A stretch of DNA of 64,000 nt from Gordionus sp. m RMFG-2023 (lineage: Eukaryota; Nematomorpha; Gordioida; Chordodea; Parachordodidae): NCBI RefSeq assembly GCF_954871325.1, contig NC_088775.1, forward strand, positions 83,367,561 through 83,431,560, read 5' to 3'. Positions 25,784 to 36,800 of the stretch are shown piece after piece (the first letter of the stretch is position 1; each line of letters begins with the position of its first letter). The position numbers and the translations under genes were made by a program. Under the pieces are notes generated by a model. It made no database searches and was not told the DNA's origin. It worked only from the letters and a program-made list of their open reading frames with translations.

Positions 25784-26149
25784 CTAGAAAGAAATAATTA
25801 TTATAATATAATTTTTTACACATTATGTTTTTTATTATTCTTTGCTTGCTGATATATGTTTTTATGCATGACTCAAAAAATTACCTAAAATTTATCCTGC
25901 TAAAATCTATAAATTTATTAAAAAACATAATATAAATATATTAACCTCTAAGAAAAGTACCAAATAGGAAATGTGTAAATATTAACTTGATAAAATGCTA
26001 AATGAAAATCGTTGACAAAGAAAATTTATATTATTTATTAATTGACAAATATCTTTACTTTAATTGACATTTTTCAGAAAATCAAACGATAACCATCATA
26101 ATCGTATCAATTAATGGATTAAAAAAAGATTATAATTCAAATCAAAAAT

Positions 26150-26247
26150 TACCCACCAAAAATCAATACCTACCCCCAAAAAAATAATGCCTACCCCCAA
26201 AAAATTAATATCAACCCCTTAAAATCGATACCTACCCCCAAAAATGC
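26150..26247. repeat. subterminal tandem repeats of hAT 1
   Basis: About four copies of a 23-26-bp unit containing TACCTACCCCCAAAAA lie just inside the right terminal repeat. hAT transposases bind subterminal repeats of this sort, so these are candidate binding sites. Confidence 0.6.
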
Positions 26248-26300
26248 TAATATATTTTGGAGGCATTTGTCTCCTACCCCCCCCTGCCATGTAGACGCTG

Positions 26301-27129
26301 TTGGGAACGATTACACATTGATTTGACAGGCCCCGTATCTGGAAAATATTGGTTAATTTGCGTAGACGCTTTTACCAAATGGGTTGAAGTTGCAATTTTA
26401 ACACATATTAATTCGGCGAGTGTAATAAATAATCTGCGTAATTATTTCGCTAGATTTGGGTTACCTCGCTACATTGTCTCAGATAACGGTACTCAGTTTA
26501 CTGGATCTGAATTCAAAACGTTTCTTTTTAAAAACAATATAAAACATTTTAGATCGGCCCCTTATAGCCCCAAATCGAATGGTTTGGCTGAACGATATAT
26601 ACGGACGATAAAGACGCGTTTCTATGCTGGAAGGAGATGTGGGACTCCGGACCAGTTAAATTTAGCAAATGTTTTAATTACTCACCGTAATACTCCCAAT
26701 GCAACTACTGGTAAATCTCCTGCCGAGATGATGTTTGGAAGGTCGCTTAGGACGACATTGGATCAGTGGAAATTATCAACGAGAGAAAGGACGGAAAACG
26801 CTCTATGGAAACAAAAGTACTACAAAGATAGAAGTGTTGAACCTCGGGAGTTTGTAGAGCAGCAAAAAGTTTGGATAGCAAACGAAAGGACAGCAGGGTG
26901 GCATGAAGGAAAAGTGTTACAACGAAAAAGCGCAATATTGTACGATGTGGAATCAGAGGGGATCGTTAAAAACAAGCATGCAGATCAATTGAGGGATGCA
27001 CATACACAAGAGAAGGAAATACCCGTTACGTTGACCGAAGAAGTGGAAAAGGCAGAACATGAGAATACAACTCTTGAAAAAAGAGTTTCGAAACCCCCAT
27101 TACGATATCACGATGAATTCAATTTATAG
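26301..27129 (+). other. gypsy pol, integrase core and C-terminus (fossil part)
   Basis: This part resumes directly after the nested hAT. The integrase catalytic triad context is visible: WERLHIDLTGP (first D), VSDNGTQFTGSEF (second D) and SPKSNGLAERYIR (E). It is followed by a chromatin-binding-type C-terminal module (VWIANERTAGWHEG, DVESEGIVKNKHADQLRD). It ends about 10 bp before the polypurine tract and 3' LTR. Confidence 0.9.
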
Positions 27130-27139
27130 TGGGGAGAAC

Positions 27140-27294
27140 TGTAATATAAATTGAATTTAAATTGAATATAATATTAACTTTTCGTTTGTAAATTATATAA
27201 CCTGAAGGATTGAATTCATGATATATATATACGTGATATTTTGTATTAAATTTACTTTTACTTTTACTTACCTTTTATTTAATAAAACACTTCA
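27140..27294 (+). repeat. 3' LTR of the gypsy element
   Basis: Same 155 bp as the 5' LTR, preceded directly by a polypurine tract and followed by the AGATA target duplication. Confidence 0.95.
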
Positions 27295-27816
27295 AGATAC
27301 ACTTGTTTGATAAAATTATCTTATATACTAAAGTGTTTAAGGTTTGAAAAAATGTATGTAAATAAAATTTAAATTTTTGTTAGATTATTTAAATTAATTC
27401 TAACCTTTTGCTATTTAGAATAGAATATAACCTGTTTGAAATAGAATACTTTGCAATTCATAATTCATAAAGCCCTTTTATATTTTTTCACAAATTCTTG
27501 CTAGGGGTATGGAATTTATCTCTCTCTATCACCCTCCTCCCACTGGCTACACGATTAACTCTATCGTATCCTGCACTTATATAATAGCCATGAGATAAAA
27601 TTTATTTATAATCTATGTCTACGACAAAAATTTACAATCCTTTTTATATTTATTAACGTAACTCGATTTATCCAGAAAAATAAATTAAATGTTTTAGACC
27701 TTTAAATTTGATTCGAGATTATGCCATTTTTACATAAAAAATGAGTGCAAGCTTGACAATGAGGCAATTTCTGTTTTCTAATCATTTATGGCAAATAGAA
27801 CATATGATTCAGATAG
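27295..27816. other. spacer and presumed promoter/5' UTR of EIF1AD
   Basis: AT-rich sequence after the gypsy target duplication. No TATA box or other element stands out. A pyrimidine-rich patch (TCTCTCTATCACCCTCCTCC, 27520-27540) is the only compositional feature. The last 100 bp before the ATG have no upstream gene signal. Confidence 0.4.
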
Positions 27817-28409
27817 ATGTCTAAAGCTACTAAAAAAAAGTTTGTTGTTAAGGAAGTTTTAGGAAATTATGATATGCCTGAACCCCATCAAAAGATAGTT
27901 AAAGTAAATAGTTTTCAAATTATTCAAACAAGTAAAATTATAGGTAATGAAAAGTATTGGAAATAATTTACACGAAGTCATTGATTCTGAAAGTAATATA
28001 TTCATCGTTAGTATGCCCACAAAATTCAGAAAAAATATATGGATTATTAGAGGTATAATTTATAATATTCTAAAGGTTTATAATCATTAGTAACTTAGGA
28101 AATTACCTATTAGTTGAACCTATAATTGAAGGCAATAAGGTGAAAGCAGAAATTGTGGCTATATTATTTAAAGATCAAATCAAAAACATTAAAAAATCTG
28201 GATTTTGGTAAGATTTTTGATAAAATCAATAAAAAATATATAATTTAAGCATTTTCTAATAAATAATTGATATTTTAATTATTCTTACCCCTATTTCTAT
28301 TTATAAATTTATACTTCTTTAATAATTCAGGCCTCATGGATTTATTGAAAATGAAATAAATGGTGAAAACAATGAAAATGAGGAAAAAAACCAAAATGAT
28401 GAAAATTAA
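27817..28409 (+). CDS. EIF1AD: EIF1AD, eIF1A-domain RNA-binding protein, complete, 4 exons
   Basis: Exons 27817-27903, 27944-28052, 28099-28207, 28331-28409, joined by GT-AG introns of 40, 46 and 123 bp in matching phases (0, 1, 2), give 127 residues. The protein starts MSKATKKKFVVKEVLGNYD, has GNNLHEV and IVSMPTKFRKNIWIIRGNYL, then EGNKVKAEIVAILFKDQ and KKSGFWPHGF. This matches human EIF1AD along its OB-fold (KHVVKEVLG, GNNLHEVE, VSMPSKYRKNIWIKRGDFL, GFWPEAF). The Asn/Glu-rich tail is shorter than the human acidic tail (165 residues in total there). EIF1AD is a small, mainly nuclear protein related to translation factor eIF1A; its exact role is poorly defined. Each exon is too short to stand out as an open frame on its own. 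Confidence 0.95.
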
Positions 28410-28489
28410 TATTTTGTTAATCAATTTCTTTGAATAATGTTAATTGCAAAAAATTGATACTTTTTTTTTAAATTATACTTTAATCTTGA

Positions 28490-28495
28490 ATAAAA
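28490..28495 (+). other. EIF1AD polyadenylation signal
   Basis: AATAAA 81 bp after the EIF1AD stop codon, the first such hexamer in the 3' flank. In so AT-rich a region it could be chance. Confidence 0.5.
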
Positions 28496-28657
28496 TTTCC
28501 TAAGAAGGTGAGTTACATTTTTTGTGACTGTAGTTAGCTAATTTTTGTAAAAAAACTTAACTATTGTAACAACAAAAATAATAAAAAAAATTTATTTTGT
28601 ATGATATCTCAATTTTAAATGAATGATTATTAATTATATTTTCTTACTTATGTCAAG

Positions 28658-28876
28658 TAGTGTTGTTAAACGGCTTGATTTGATCCGATTTTTAAAAACG
28701 GCTAACTTAACATTCCAGGAAAATATTGCCTAAGTGTTGAGATTTCGCCAATAGATGTTCAATCCTATGTACCATCTATGAGCAAAATCTTTAGGCTAGC
28801 ATAATATTTTTCTGGATAAAATATTAAGTTAGCCGTTTTTATAAATCGGCTCAAATTGAGCTGTTTAACAATACTA
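28658..28876. mobile_element. hAT-type MITE, TAGTGTTG family, copy C
   Basis: A complete 219-bp copy. It starts TAGTGTTGTTAAACGGCTTG and ends with the near-complement CTGTTTAACAATACTA. It has exact 8-bp target duplications ATGTCAAG at 28650-28657 and 28877-28884. The core contains TGAGCAAAATCTTTAGGCTAG, the reverse of copy A's core. Non-coding. This copy defines the family. Confidence 0.9.
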
Positions 28877-28884
28877 ATGTCAAG

Positions 28885-30660
28885 TTCTCCTGTATAACAT
28901 TTATTTATGAAAGCCTGATTAAGTTGCAATGTAACTAATTACTTTATAAAAGTTACTTCTATTTTAACAACAATAACAAATTTACCAGTATAAAATTTTT
29001 TTAAATTAAAATTTAAAAATTAATTAATTACAAATAATTGCTATTTTGAAAATTAATTTGAGTTATACCAGTTAATTTTTATAAGGTTCATTTAAATATC
29101 TTTTTAGTAATTTAGAATTTTTTAAATAATTTATTTTTAAAGATTTACAGCAATATAGGATGATGTTAATTTATAATGGCTTTCTTCCTTTACCCAATTA
29201 TTGGTTAAGAGGTATCCACGTGTAGTTTGGATTACATAACTGGGAAAGGTGTACTTAATGCAATTATTACCTTAAACTATTTAAAGAATAACTTTTTATT
29301 AATTTCTATTTCTGTGCAAGAATACCTGTTTCAAAATGAAATTTTTTTATTTGGGTGAGGCAAAAAAAAATTAAAAAGCTTAGCATCAGTGGTGAGTTGC
29401 TTGAAAACTTGGTGGGGTGGGTACTATTTTTATATTAGCAGAAAATATAATAAAGAATATTTTAAAAATTATATATATGAATAAATTCTATAATGTATTA
29501 TATTTTAAAAATAATCTAAAAAATTTAATACATCATTGAAATTTATATAAATATGATTAAAAACAATTGCCATAAATCTTTCATTTCATTATGCTGCATT
29601 TTTCTTTAAAAGGATTTCATTTAGGCAAGATGATTTATTTTACATATTTTGATACATGGATCTAGAATCTATTCCAATATTGAAGGTTCATAATATTTAT
29701 GAACATTAAATTTGACAAATTATTCTCTTAAACTCGTTTGTTTTTCTGCCATGATTTCCCTCTACACACTTGGAAGTAGGATAAAGTAATCCACACATTT
29801 AAAGAATTTTTTCATCAGGAATATCTACACAGAGATATTGTCGTAGTCCATCATATTAATTTAATTTAAATCTTTGGCAGATTATTGCATTTATTTTCGT
29901 CAGGTCATGCAAATATTAGGCCAATTTCTTTTTGAATAAAATGTATCTCGAAAATATTTCAAGGCTGTGTCCTAAATGTTTTGAAAAAACCTCAAAATTT
30001 GTAGATTTTCGCAAATTAATAAAATTATGAAACATGTTCAAAATCTTTCATTATTTTTTTTACAAAAAAAACGAGAATAAAATACTAAAAATAACGTCAT
30101 TTAATATTACTAATTTATTTTTTCATTAAAATTACCCAAATAAATAAATTTGAAAAATTTTTTATCAAATTTATTAATTTAAAAAAAATTTTTTTTTTAA
30201 TAATGTCGAAAAATGATTTAGTTAGAACACGATTTTCATTTTACATTATAGCTTATGTTATTTATTTCTTCAATATTTATAAATATCATTAGATTTGGGA
30301 CACAACGGTTCCAAGTCAACAGGGTTGAAAATTCGACGCATATCTAATACAGTATTATTATAAATTTATTCGTATTTAAAAAAAAAGGATGATTAAATAG
30401 AAGTCATTTTGGAATGTTGGCTCTATTAATTATTTCTTCATTTTTTTAAAAAATCTCAATTTTATTTACTAAATGTGTAATATCAATAAAAAAAATTAAC
30501 TAATATACCGATTTCTTTGGTGGACAAATTTACTTTGTGTTGTTAAAAGCCCGATTAAGATTTTAGCCAATATTATGTAAACATGGAGATTTTGCGCATA
30601 GATATAAGAAAGGTTTGAACCTCTATTCTCGAACCTTACATATTATTTTGAGAAGAAAAG
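28885..30660. other. AT-rich intergenic stretch
   Basis: No gene I can support. 29151-29210 has a short open frame (MMLIYNGFLPLPNYW) between plausible splice sites, but nothing else supports it. 29963-30307 is a GGCTGTGTCC-family MITE with ends GGCTGTGTCC and GGGACACAAC. 30540-30640 is a degenerate TAGTGTTG-family piece. Confidence 0.4.
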
Positions 30661-31184
30661 TAAGGGATCCATAGGATATAAATATAATGACAATAAATTG
30701 GGGAAATTATAGGTACATAGTTATATAGGGAGAAAGAGTATTATGAATATATAAAATCAAATTATTAATTCGAAACTATATATGTAAGAAGAATTAATTT
30801 GAATATTAAAGGGGGAACTTTATAAAAAGAAAATATAGGAAATGAAATAAGGGGAGATTGCTGAGATTCAAATAAAGATTTATATAGAATATATTAATTT
30901 AAAATATATAATAAAGGGAAAAAAAGAAATAAAGAAAATAATTTAAAAAAAATACATATATATATAGATAGGATAAAAAATTATAATAGATTAACCAAAT
31001 AATTAGTATATGGAAATAAATTTGGTAATAGGTGATAAATAAAATAAGAAAAAAAATTATCGGAATAATAGTTATAATAAAATTAGAACCTAATACAAAA
31101 GGATTGTGAGGAAGGGAATAAAGAATAATAACTAAAATTTTAGGAGTTAATAAAGGAGAATAAGAAATTAAAGAAGTTTGTTTT

Positions 31185-31545
31185 TATTACAATTGTGGAG
31201 CCAGAATAAATTAGGCGTATGACAAATAAGCCTACAATTTAGGAAAATTAAGGTAAAGGTATAAATAAAGAATTGCCTTTATCATAATTTATCAGCCGGA
31301 ACAAAATATAGGCGTGAGTCTTAGTAGAGATAACCCTATATTTGTAATTAAGGTAAAGGAAGGAAAATAAGGGAAATTATTATATTTAATTCTGGTTGAA
31401 TAATTTTTATAGGAGTGCGTCAGAGCACATATAAGCCTACATTACTATAATTGTTCTGGTAAAACAATGGAATTAGTGTACATCATAGTACAGATAAACC
31501 TAAATCAGATATAAATTTAGTAAAACACGGAATTTCCAATATACG
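31185..31545 (+). repeat. four degenerate ~100-bp repeats, knuckle-like or hairpin-like
   Basis: Each copy contains a TAGGCGT...ATAAGCCTA core: near 31218, 31292, 31412 and 31462. Copy 1 is preceded by TTTTATTACAATTGTGGAGCC, which translates FYYNCGA, the start of a CCHC knuckle; copy 4 is preceded by YNCSGK. The cores can also fold: copy 3 has GTGC-GTCAGA-GCAC, copy 4 has TGTAC-ATCATA-GTACA. I cannot tell decayed knuckle repeats from structured DNA. Confidence 0.4.
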
Positions 31546-32200
31546 AGAAATAATAAAGATTATATAACTAAATTTTAGGAATAACTCGGAACTTTGAGAA
31601 AAAATTAGAAGGATGATAATTCTATTAGGATTAAATTTTCTTATATAAAATTTAATAAAATAATAAATTAAAAGAAGGAGTGAGAATCAAAATGACGGAT
31701 TTTGATAGAATTCTCACAATTAGGGAATAATGATTTTAAATTGAGAATCATATAAAGGGGGTAAAAGGAAGGATAGATATGGAAGGCGAATATATATTAT
31801 CATGGGAATATTTTTAGAAATTATGGGAAAAATAATTATGTAGTAAAGAAAAGTTAAATATTGAAGTTTTGAAATGAAAATAGTAAAGAAAGGAAATATC
31901 AGAAAAGATTTAAATGTTTGGGAATGTAATATCTTGGAATGGTAATTTTGGAAGATTTTAGAGTAATTATTAGGGTTTGTATGGAGATATAGAGATATTG
32001 AAGAACTATGAGGTATGCCCAGGCATGAGGGGTAATGAAGAGGAAGAGAATAAGAAAAGAAGTTAATCAAGCAGTTCCAATGACTAATAATGAAAGAATA
32101 AATGCATTCAAAATATAAGTATAGTCGTAAGGGTCAAAATATGTAATTGAATATTTGATTTAGGAGAATCGGAAGAATAGAATAATTGAATTGAGCGTTG

Positions 32201-32835
32201 GGCAAATAACATAGTTGGGCGAATAATTAGAATAAGTATTCAACTCGAAGGATTCAAATTGAATAAAAAAATAAAGTAGTAAATAACTAATACGAAAGGT
32301 ACAATAGTAGTATTCATCGAAGAACGACTCTAATATTGGAATCATTCGAATTGAAAAAAGGGGGAAAGGTAAAAGATGGAGATAGAAGACAAATTTAAGA
32401 GTAAGAAGAGGGGCAAATAACATAGTTGGGCGAATAATTAGAATAAGTATTCAACTCGAAGGATTCAAATTGAAAAAAAAAATAAAGTAGTAAATAACTA
32501 ATACGAAAGGTACAATAGTAGTATTCATCGAAGAACGACTCTAATATTGGAATCATTCGAATTGAAAAAAGGGGGAAAGGTAAAAGATGGAGATAGAAGA
32601 CAAATTTAAGAGTAAGAAGAGGGGCAAATAACATAGTTGGGCGAATAATTAGAATAAGTATTCAACTCGAAGGATTCAAATTGAAAAAAAAAATAAAGTA
32701 GTAAATAACTAATACGAAAGGTACAATAGTAGTATTCATCGAAGAACGACTCTAATATTGGAATCATTCGAATTGAAAAAAGGGGGGAAAGAAAGTAAAA
32801 GATGGAGATAGAAGACAAATTTAAGAGTAAGAAGA
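32201..32835. repeat. 211-bp tandem repeat, three near-identical copies
   Basis: Units start GGCAAATAACATAGTTGGGC at 32201, 32412 and 32623. They differ by only a base or two and small A/G-run indels, so the triplication is recent. The three repeated long - strand frames are products of the repeat, not genes. Confidence 0.95.
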
Positions 32836-33840
32836 GGAAAGTAAAAGAAACACGATGGGGAAAAGGGAGAAGAAGGAATTGAAAAATAGAAAAGACAAAT
32901 AATAGACAAATATAAAAGTTGATAAGAAAGGATTAACAAAAGTACATCTAACTCTAAAGAACAGAATAGAATTCTGAAAGCGAAAATAAAGAATCGAATT
33001 TTGTTATATTTTATATATTATAAATTTTGGATTTTCATTTTCCTTCACCTTAATTAGTCACGATTATTTGTAAATTTAAGTTATATATTTCCTATTATAA
33101 AATTTTATATAATTCAGTTTCAAGATCAGAGAATGGTAATATTAATTAATAATTTCATCTTTTCTTTAAAATAAATTTTTCAATGCGGAAATATGTATAA
33201 AAATATACCATATTGATATACACACAAACCAAATCATACCATACTGTATAATATATGCACACCAACATAACATATTATTTTCTGATACAAACACAAATAA
33301 ACAAATTTTACGTTATTGTAACAATAATCACAATAAACCTAACCTAAACGCGACAACTCACTATTAACGAAAAAGGGGGAATAATAGGAATTGAAGGAGG
33401 CTTTAAATTAGTGAAGAGCAAAAATTGACGCCAAACGAGAAAAGGAGAGGTTAAAATACGAAAAAACAAAAGATTGATATGAAGCGAAAATGGTGAACAA
33501 AAGAATCCATAACGATGAAGGATAAGATAAATGGTAATGAAGTAATAATGGAATTTAGTAGTTGAAATATTATGAAAGACGAAAGAAATCGTGGCATTGG
33601 TGTATGAGTACATCAGATGCCGAGAGCATTGAAAAAAATAACAACCTAGATGTAAGTAATTACAAAGCTTTTGGGGTGTAGGGAATTCAATATCGAGATA
33701 GTAGTATGAGAGAAGCATGGAATGTATGAAATTAACATAAAAAAAGTAAATCGAATTAAAAAGACGGGGATATTAATTTTAGTTTTTATCAGAAGAAATT
33801 TTAATATACTGTTACGATACATATATGTGAGAAGTAACAT

Positions 33841-36800
33841 AATAGATATGTTTTTTAAAATATATTATTAATATATATTTGAAGATTTATTTAAATCGCA
33901 TCGCATATAAATTACAAGATATAACATTTTCCAAAAAGATATAATATAAAAATAATAAATTATTGTTTGAAAATTCATATTTTAATGAATGTAGAAAATT
34001 AATTATATAAATAAATCATCTTTATAATAGTAATAAGATAAAATATGAAAATAAAGTGACAAATATATTTCGGCAAGATGGAGCATATTTTAAAAAATAT
34101 TAATTTCTATATTTTTTATAACAGGTCCAAACCTCGTGAAAAAGTAACCAAAATGGCATTCAGCTGATTTCTATTCAAAACAAGGACTCTAATTTTTCCC
34201 TCATATCTGCAGAATTATTGCAAATCTCTCACTTAATTTTTTTTTAACCCACATCAAATATTTTCTACATTTGAACAATATTAAAAAAAAACAATTTTAA
34301 AAAAACTTATCAATAAACAATGTTTTTTTATTAAAAAAAAGGTAGAGCGATTTATCCTCTGATTAATGTAAGGCCCTCCATCTTTCTTTTGAAAGTTAAT
34401 AATACCAACAACACGAAATAAGGCCACTATATCTTAGTATAAATTATAAAATTGCCTTTTATAATTTTAAATGCAAGTAAATTACATCATTATTATTACT
34501 TATCTTTTAAGCAGAGATTATCAAATTTTCCAATTTATATTAAATGTATCACATATAGAAGACAAGATATTTTCCCAATATTGCTGATATTTAATGTAGC
34601 TTTAAAAAGGCGAATTTAGAAAATATCTTATTTTTATAAAATTTGGTCTCGCAAAAACAATTTAAAATAACAAACTATTAGATTAAAGGATTAACTTTTT
34701 TATAATATATATAAGGCTGAATCAATTATAAATAAAAGTATAAATTAAAACTCTAAGAATAAAATATTACCACATCATTGTTTAAAGGCATATTTTTATA
34801 AAAGTGGTCAATATGTGAAAAAATATTAAAAATATAACATTAAAATAACTATTTGGCGTTTTAAAAATGTAATAAAACAAATAAAAAAATTTCCTCATAT
34901 TGGCACGTTATATACTATTTGAACTAGGGTTTCTAAACAGTCCGCTTGTTTAGCAAAATAATATTATGTCAGGAGATTTGGCAAATAGTGGTCCAAACCT
35001 TTCTTCATGAGCAAAATCTCCAGGTCTTGCGAACTATTTTATTTGAAATGAAATGGAAAACTAAAGAGAATAGGATTTTACAGATTTTGAAACCCTATTT
35101 ACTCATACGGCATAAAATCAGGTAGGCCCGCCAAAATAATTTCTCGCAATTTGAAGAGTGTCTCCTGTAATTTAAAATTTTGTTACCATGGCAACCCTGA
35201 TTCAACGATGCTTCAAAATGCCTTTTAAAATGATTCATTATCACCGTAGATGAGTATTATATATCATTGCTAAGCGTGTCAGCGATCTTTTAATAAATAA
35301 TTGTAAATCGATAATAAATATAATGTTCATTTTTATTTATTGATATATTTAAAATTTATTCCGTTTTCTAACTAAATGATTACAAGTCGATTTCTCGTAA
35401 TTGATGACGATAGGGAATTAGGACAATTATAAAGAAGCTCACTTCCATAAGATGAAGGAATTTTTAATATCCTTTTTATTTTTATTAATTATATTCTCGA
35501 TAAAATATTTATAAAAAAAATAATGATGACAACGGAAAATATCAAACTTATTTATTAGGTCAAGCAATAAAACTCAAGGTTATAAATGATGTAATAAATG
35601 AAACGCCAAGTTTAAAACTCTAAACATTCGCCAATTTTTTTCTGTTATTTTCTATTTGTTAATTTACTAAAAATAATTTAAATTTGTTTAATCATTTATA
35701 AAAAAAAATATATAAATTAAAAATTAATTTTATTTAACATATGTTCAAGAGTTTACTTAGGGCTATAAAATGAGCCATAATAGATATACTTAGTACATCT
35801 AATATAAAAGTTGTCCCAATTTTAAAAAATCATTTTTTTCGAAAAATGACCAGGCTGAGCCACTTTGAAGCCCTATATCTCCGGTTATGATAGGAATCTA
35901 ATATTTTGGATTCGTCAATTACAATACTTTATTAACTTAAATATCAAATTTTAACAAAATCTGAGATGGTCGGGTTGTAAAGTGATTGATTTGACATGGA
36001 ATGACCCAATGACTCTATATAAAATACGACCAAATGGATACATTTAAGTTGGAAGGGGATGGGGAGGGATTCACTTAATGAAGGAGTTAATTCTCAAGAA
36101 ATTAATAACTTAAGAGATTTTTCGGTTGAGCAAAAACCTTCTAATGATATCTCCAGTGTCTGATATTATTTTTTAGACTTTTCAAAATTAGTAAATCTCT
36201 TCTCCGATTATTCCTAAAAAGTATCGTTACCTATGGATATAAAAATGGCATTTGAGGTCAGAGTATTATTTTTTTTCAAAGATTTTCCATGGACCTAGGC
36301 AAATGCAAATTATTAATTGAGAAATCGATGCATAATAACAGGCTAATTTTATTCCTGAAGAAGCATGCCCTAACAGTAATATAACTTATTCTTAAATAAA
36401 TATAAGCAGATCGATATCGATATTTCGTATCAGCATCTGTTGAAAAAAAATGTGGTATCGGGGCCTTATGACCCTAATTTACTAAAATCTCAGAATCAAT
36501 AAAGAATTGGGAGAGTCTCAGAACCGTTTAAAACTGTTCAGAACATATATTAAATAAGTTTCCTGGTTTTTGCTTAAGTAAATATATAAATATATTATTG
36601 ACTCATTTGCAATCTTAAAAAAAAATAATAATTAAGATTTCAAATGCTAAATTTTTCTGTAAAATTTATTCAAATCGCTTTTAAAAATGATTTAGAAATT
36701 ATAACTTAAATAGAATCTCAGAATCTTTTCTCGATTATTTTAATAACATTGAATTGCACAATTGGATACGAATTACAAGTACAATTTTAACAAAAAACAT

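Larger units (their letters stand above)
14483..26300 (-). mobile_element. hAT element 1 (11.8 kb), inserted in the gypsy integrase
   Basis: The ends are a perfect 17-bp inverted repeat, CAGCGTCTACATGGCAG at 14483-14499 and its complement at 26284-26300. The target duplication is TTGGGAAC (14475-14482 and 26301-26308), 8 bp as in hAT. Subterminal CCTCCAAAA/TTTTGGAGG blocks mirror each other. A GCGGCC-TTC-GGCCGC hairpin lies at 14558-14572. The element carries a ZMYM/TTF-zinc-finger-type hAT transposase on the - strand, with its first exon at the far right and the rest at the left, separated by a ~7.4-kb nested inverted-repeat element. Confidence 0.95.
11175..27294 (+). mobile_element. Ty3/gypsy LTR retrotransposon, split by nested elements
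   Basis: LTRs of 155 bp at 11175-11329 and 27140-27294 are identical base for base, start TG and end CA, and are flanked by AGATA at both sides (11170-11174, 27295-27299). A polypurine tract AGTGGGGAGAAC abuts the 3' LTR. Without the nested hAT the element would be about 4.3 kb. It carries gag, protease, reverse transcriptase, RNase H and integrase in that order, the Ty3/gypsy order; the reverse transcriptase looks closest to the Mag/K02A2.6-like group. No canonical TGG primer site was seen after the 5' LTR. It is broken: one 11.8-kb insertion plus a few small lesions. Identical LTRs suggest a young insertion. Confidence 0.95.
30660..33840. other. purine-skewed tract, possible very old retroelement fossil
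   Basis: Over ~3 kb the + strand is strongly A+G rich, unlike its surroundings, producing long Phe/Leu/Ser/Tyr-rich frames on the - strand that are artefacts. On the + strand the sequence reads as Lys/Glu/Arg-rich fragments (for example MEIEDKFKSKKRKVKETRW near 32.8 kb). With the knuckle-like repeats at 31.2-31.5 kb this could be an ancient, heavily broken gag-type region, but no reverse transcriptase or LTR was seen. An alternative is a simple strand-biased repeat. Confidence 0.3.

Noticed and set aside
33334-33346. CCTAACCTAAAC, like an insect-type telomere repeat
   Set aside because: Only two units, with no array; chance in such sequence.
31720-33840. Long Phe/Leu/Tyr-rich frames on the - strand, repeated three times
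   Set aside because: Explained by pyrimidine bias of that strand and the 211-bp tandem copies.
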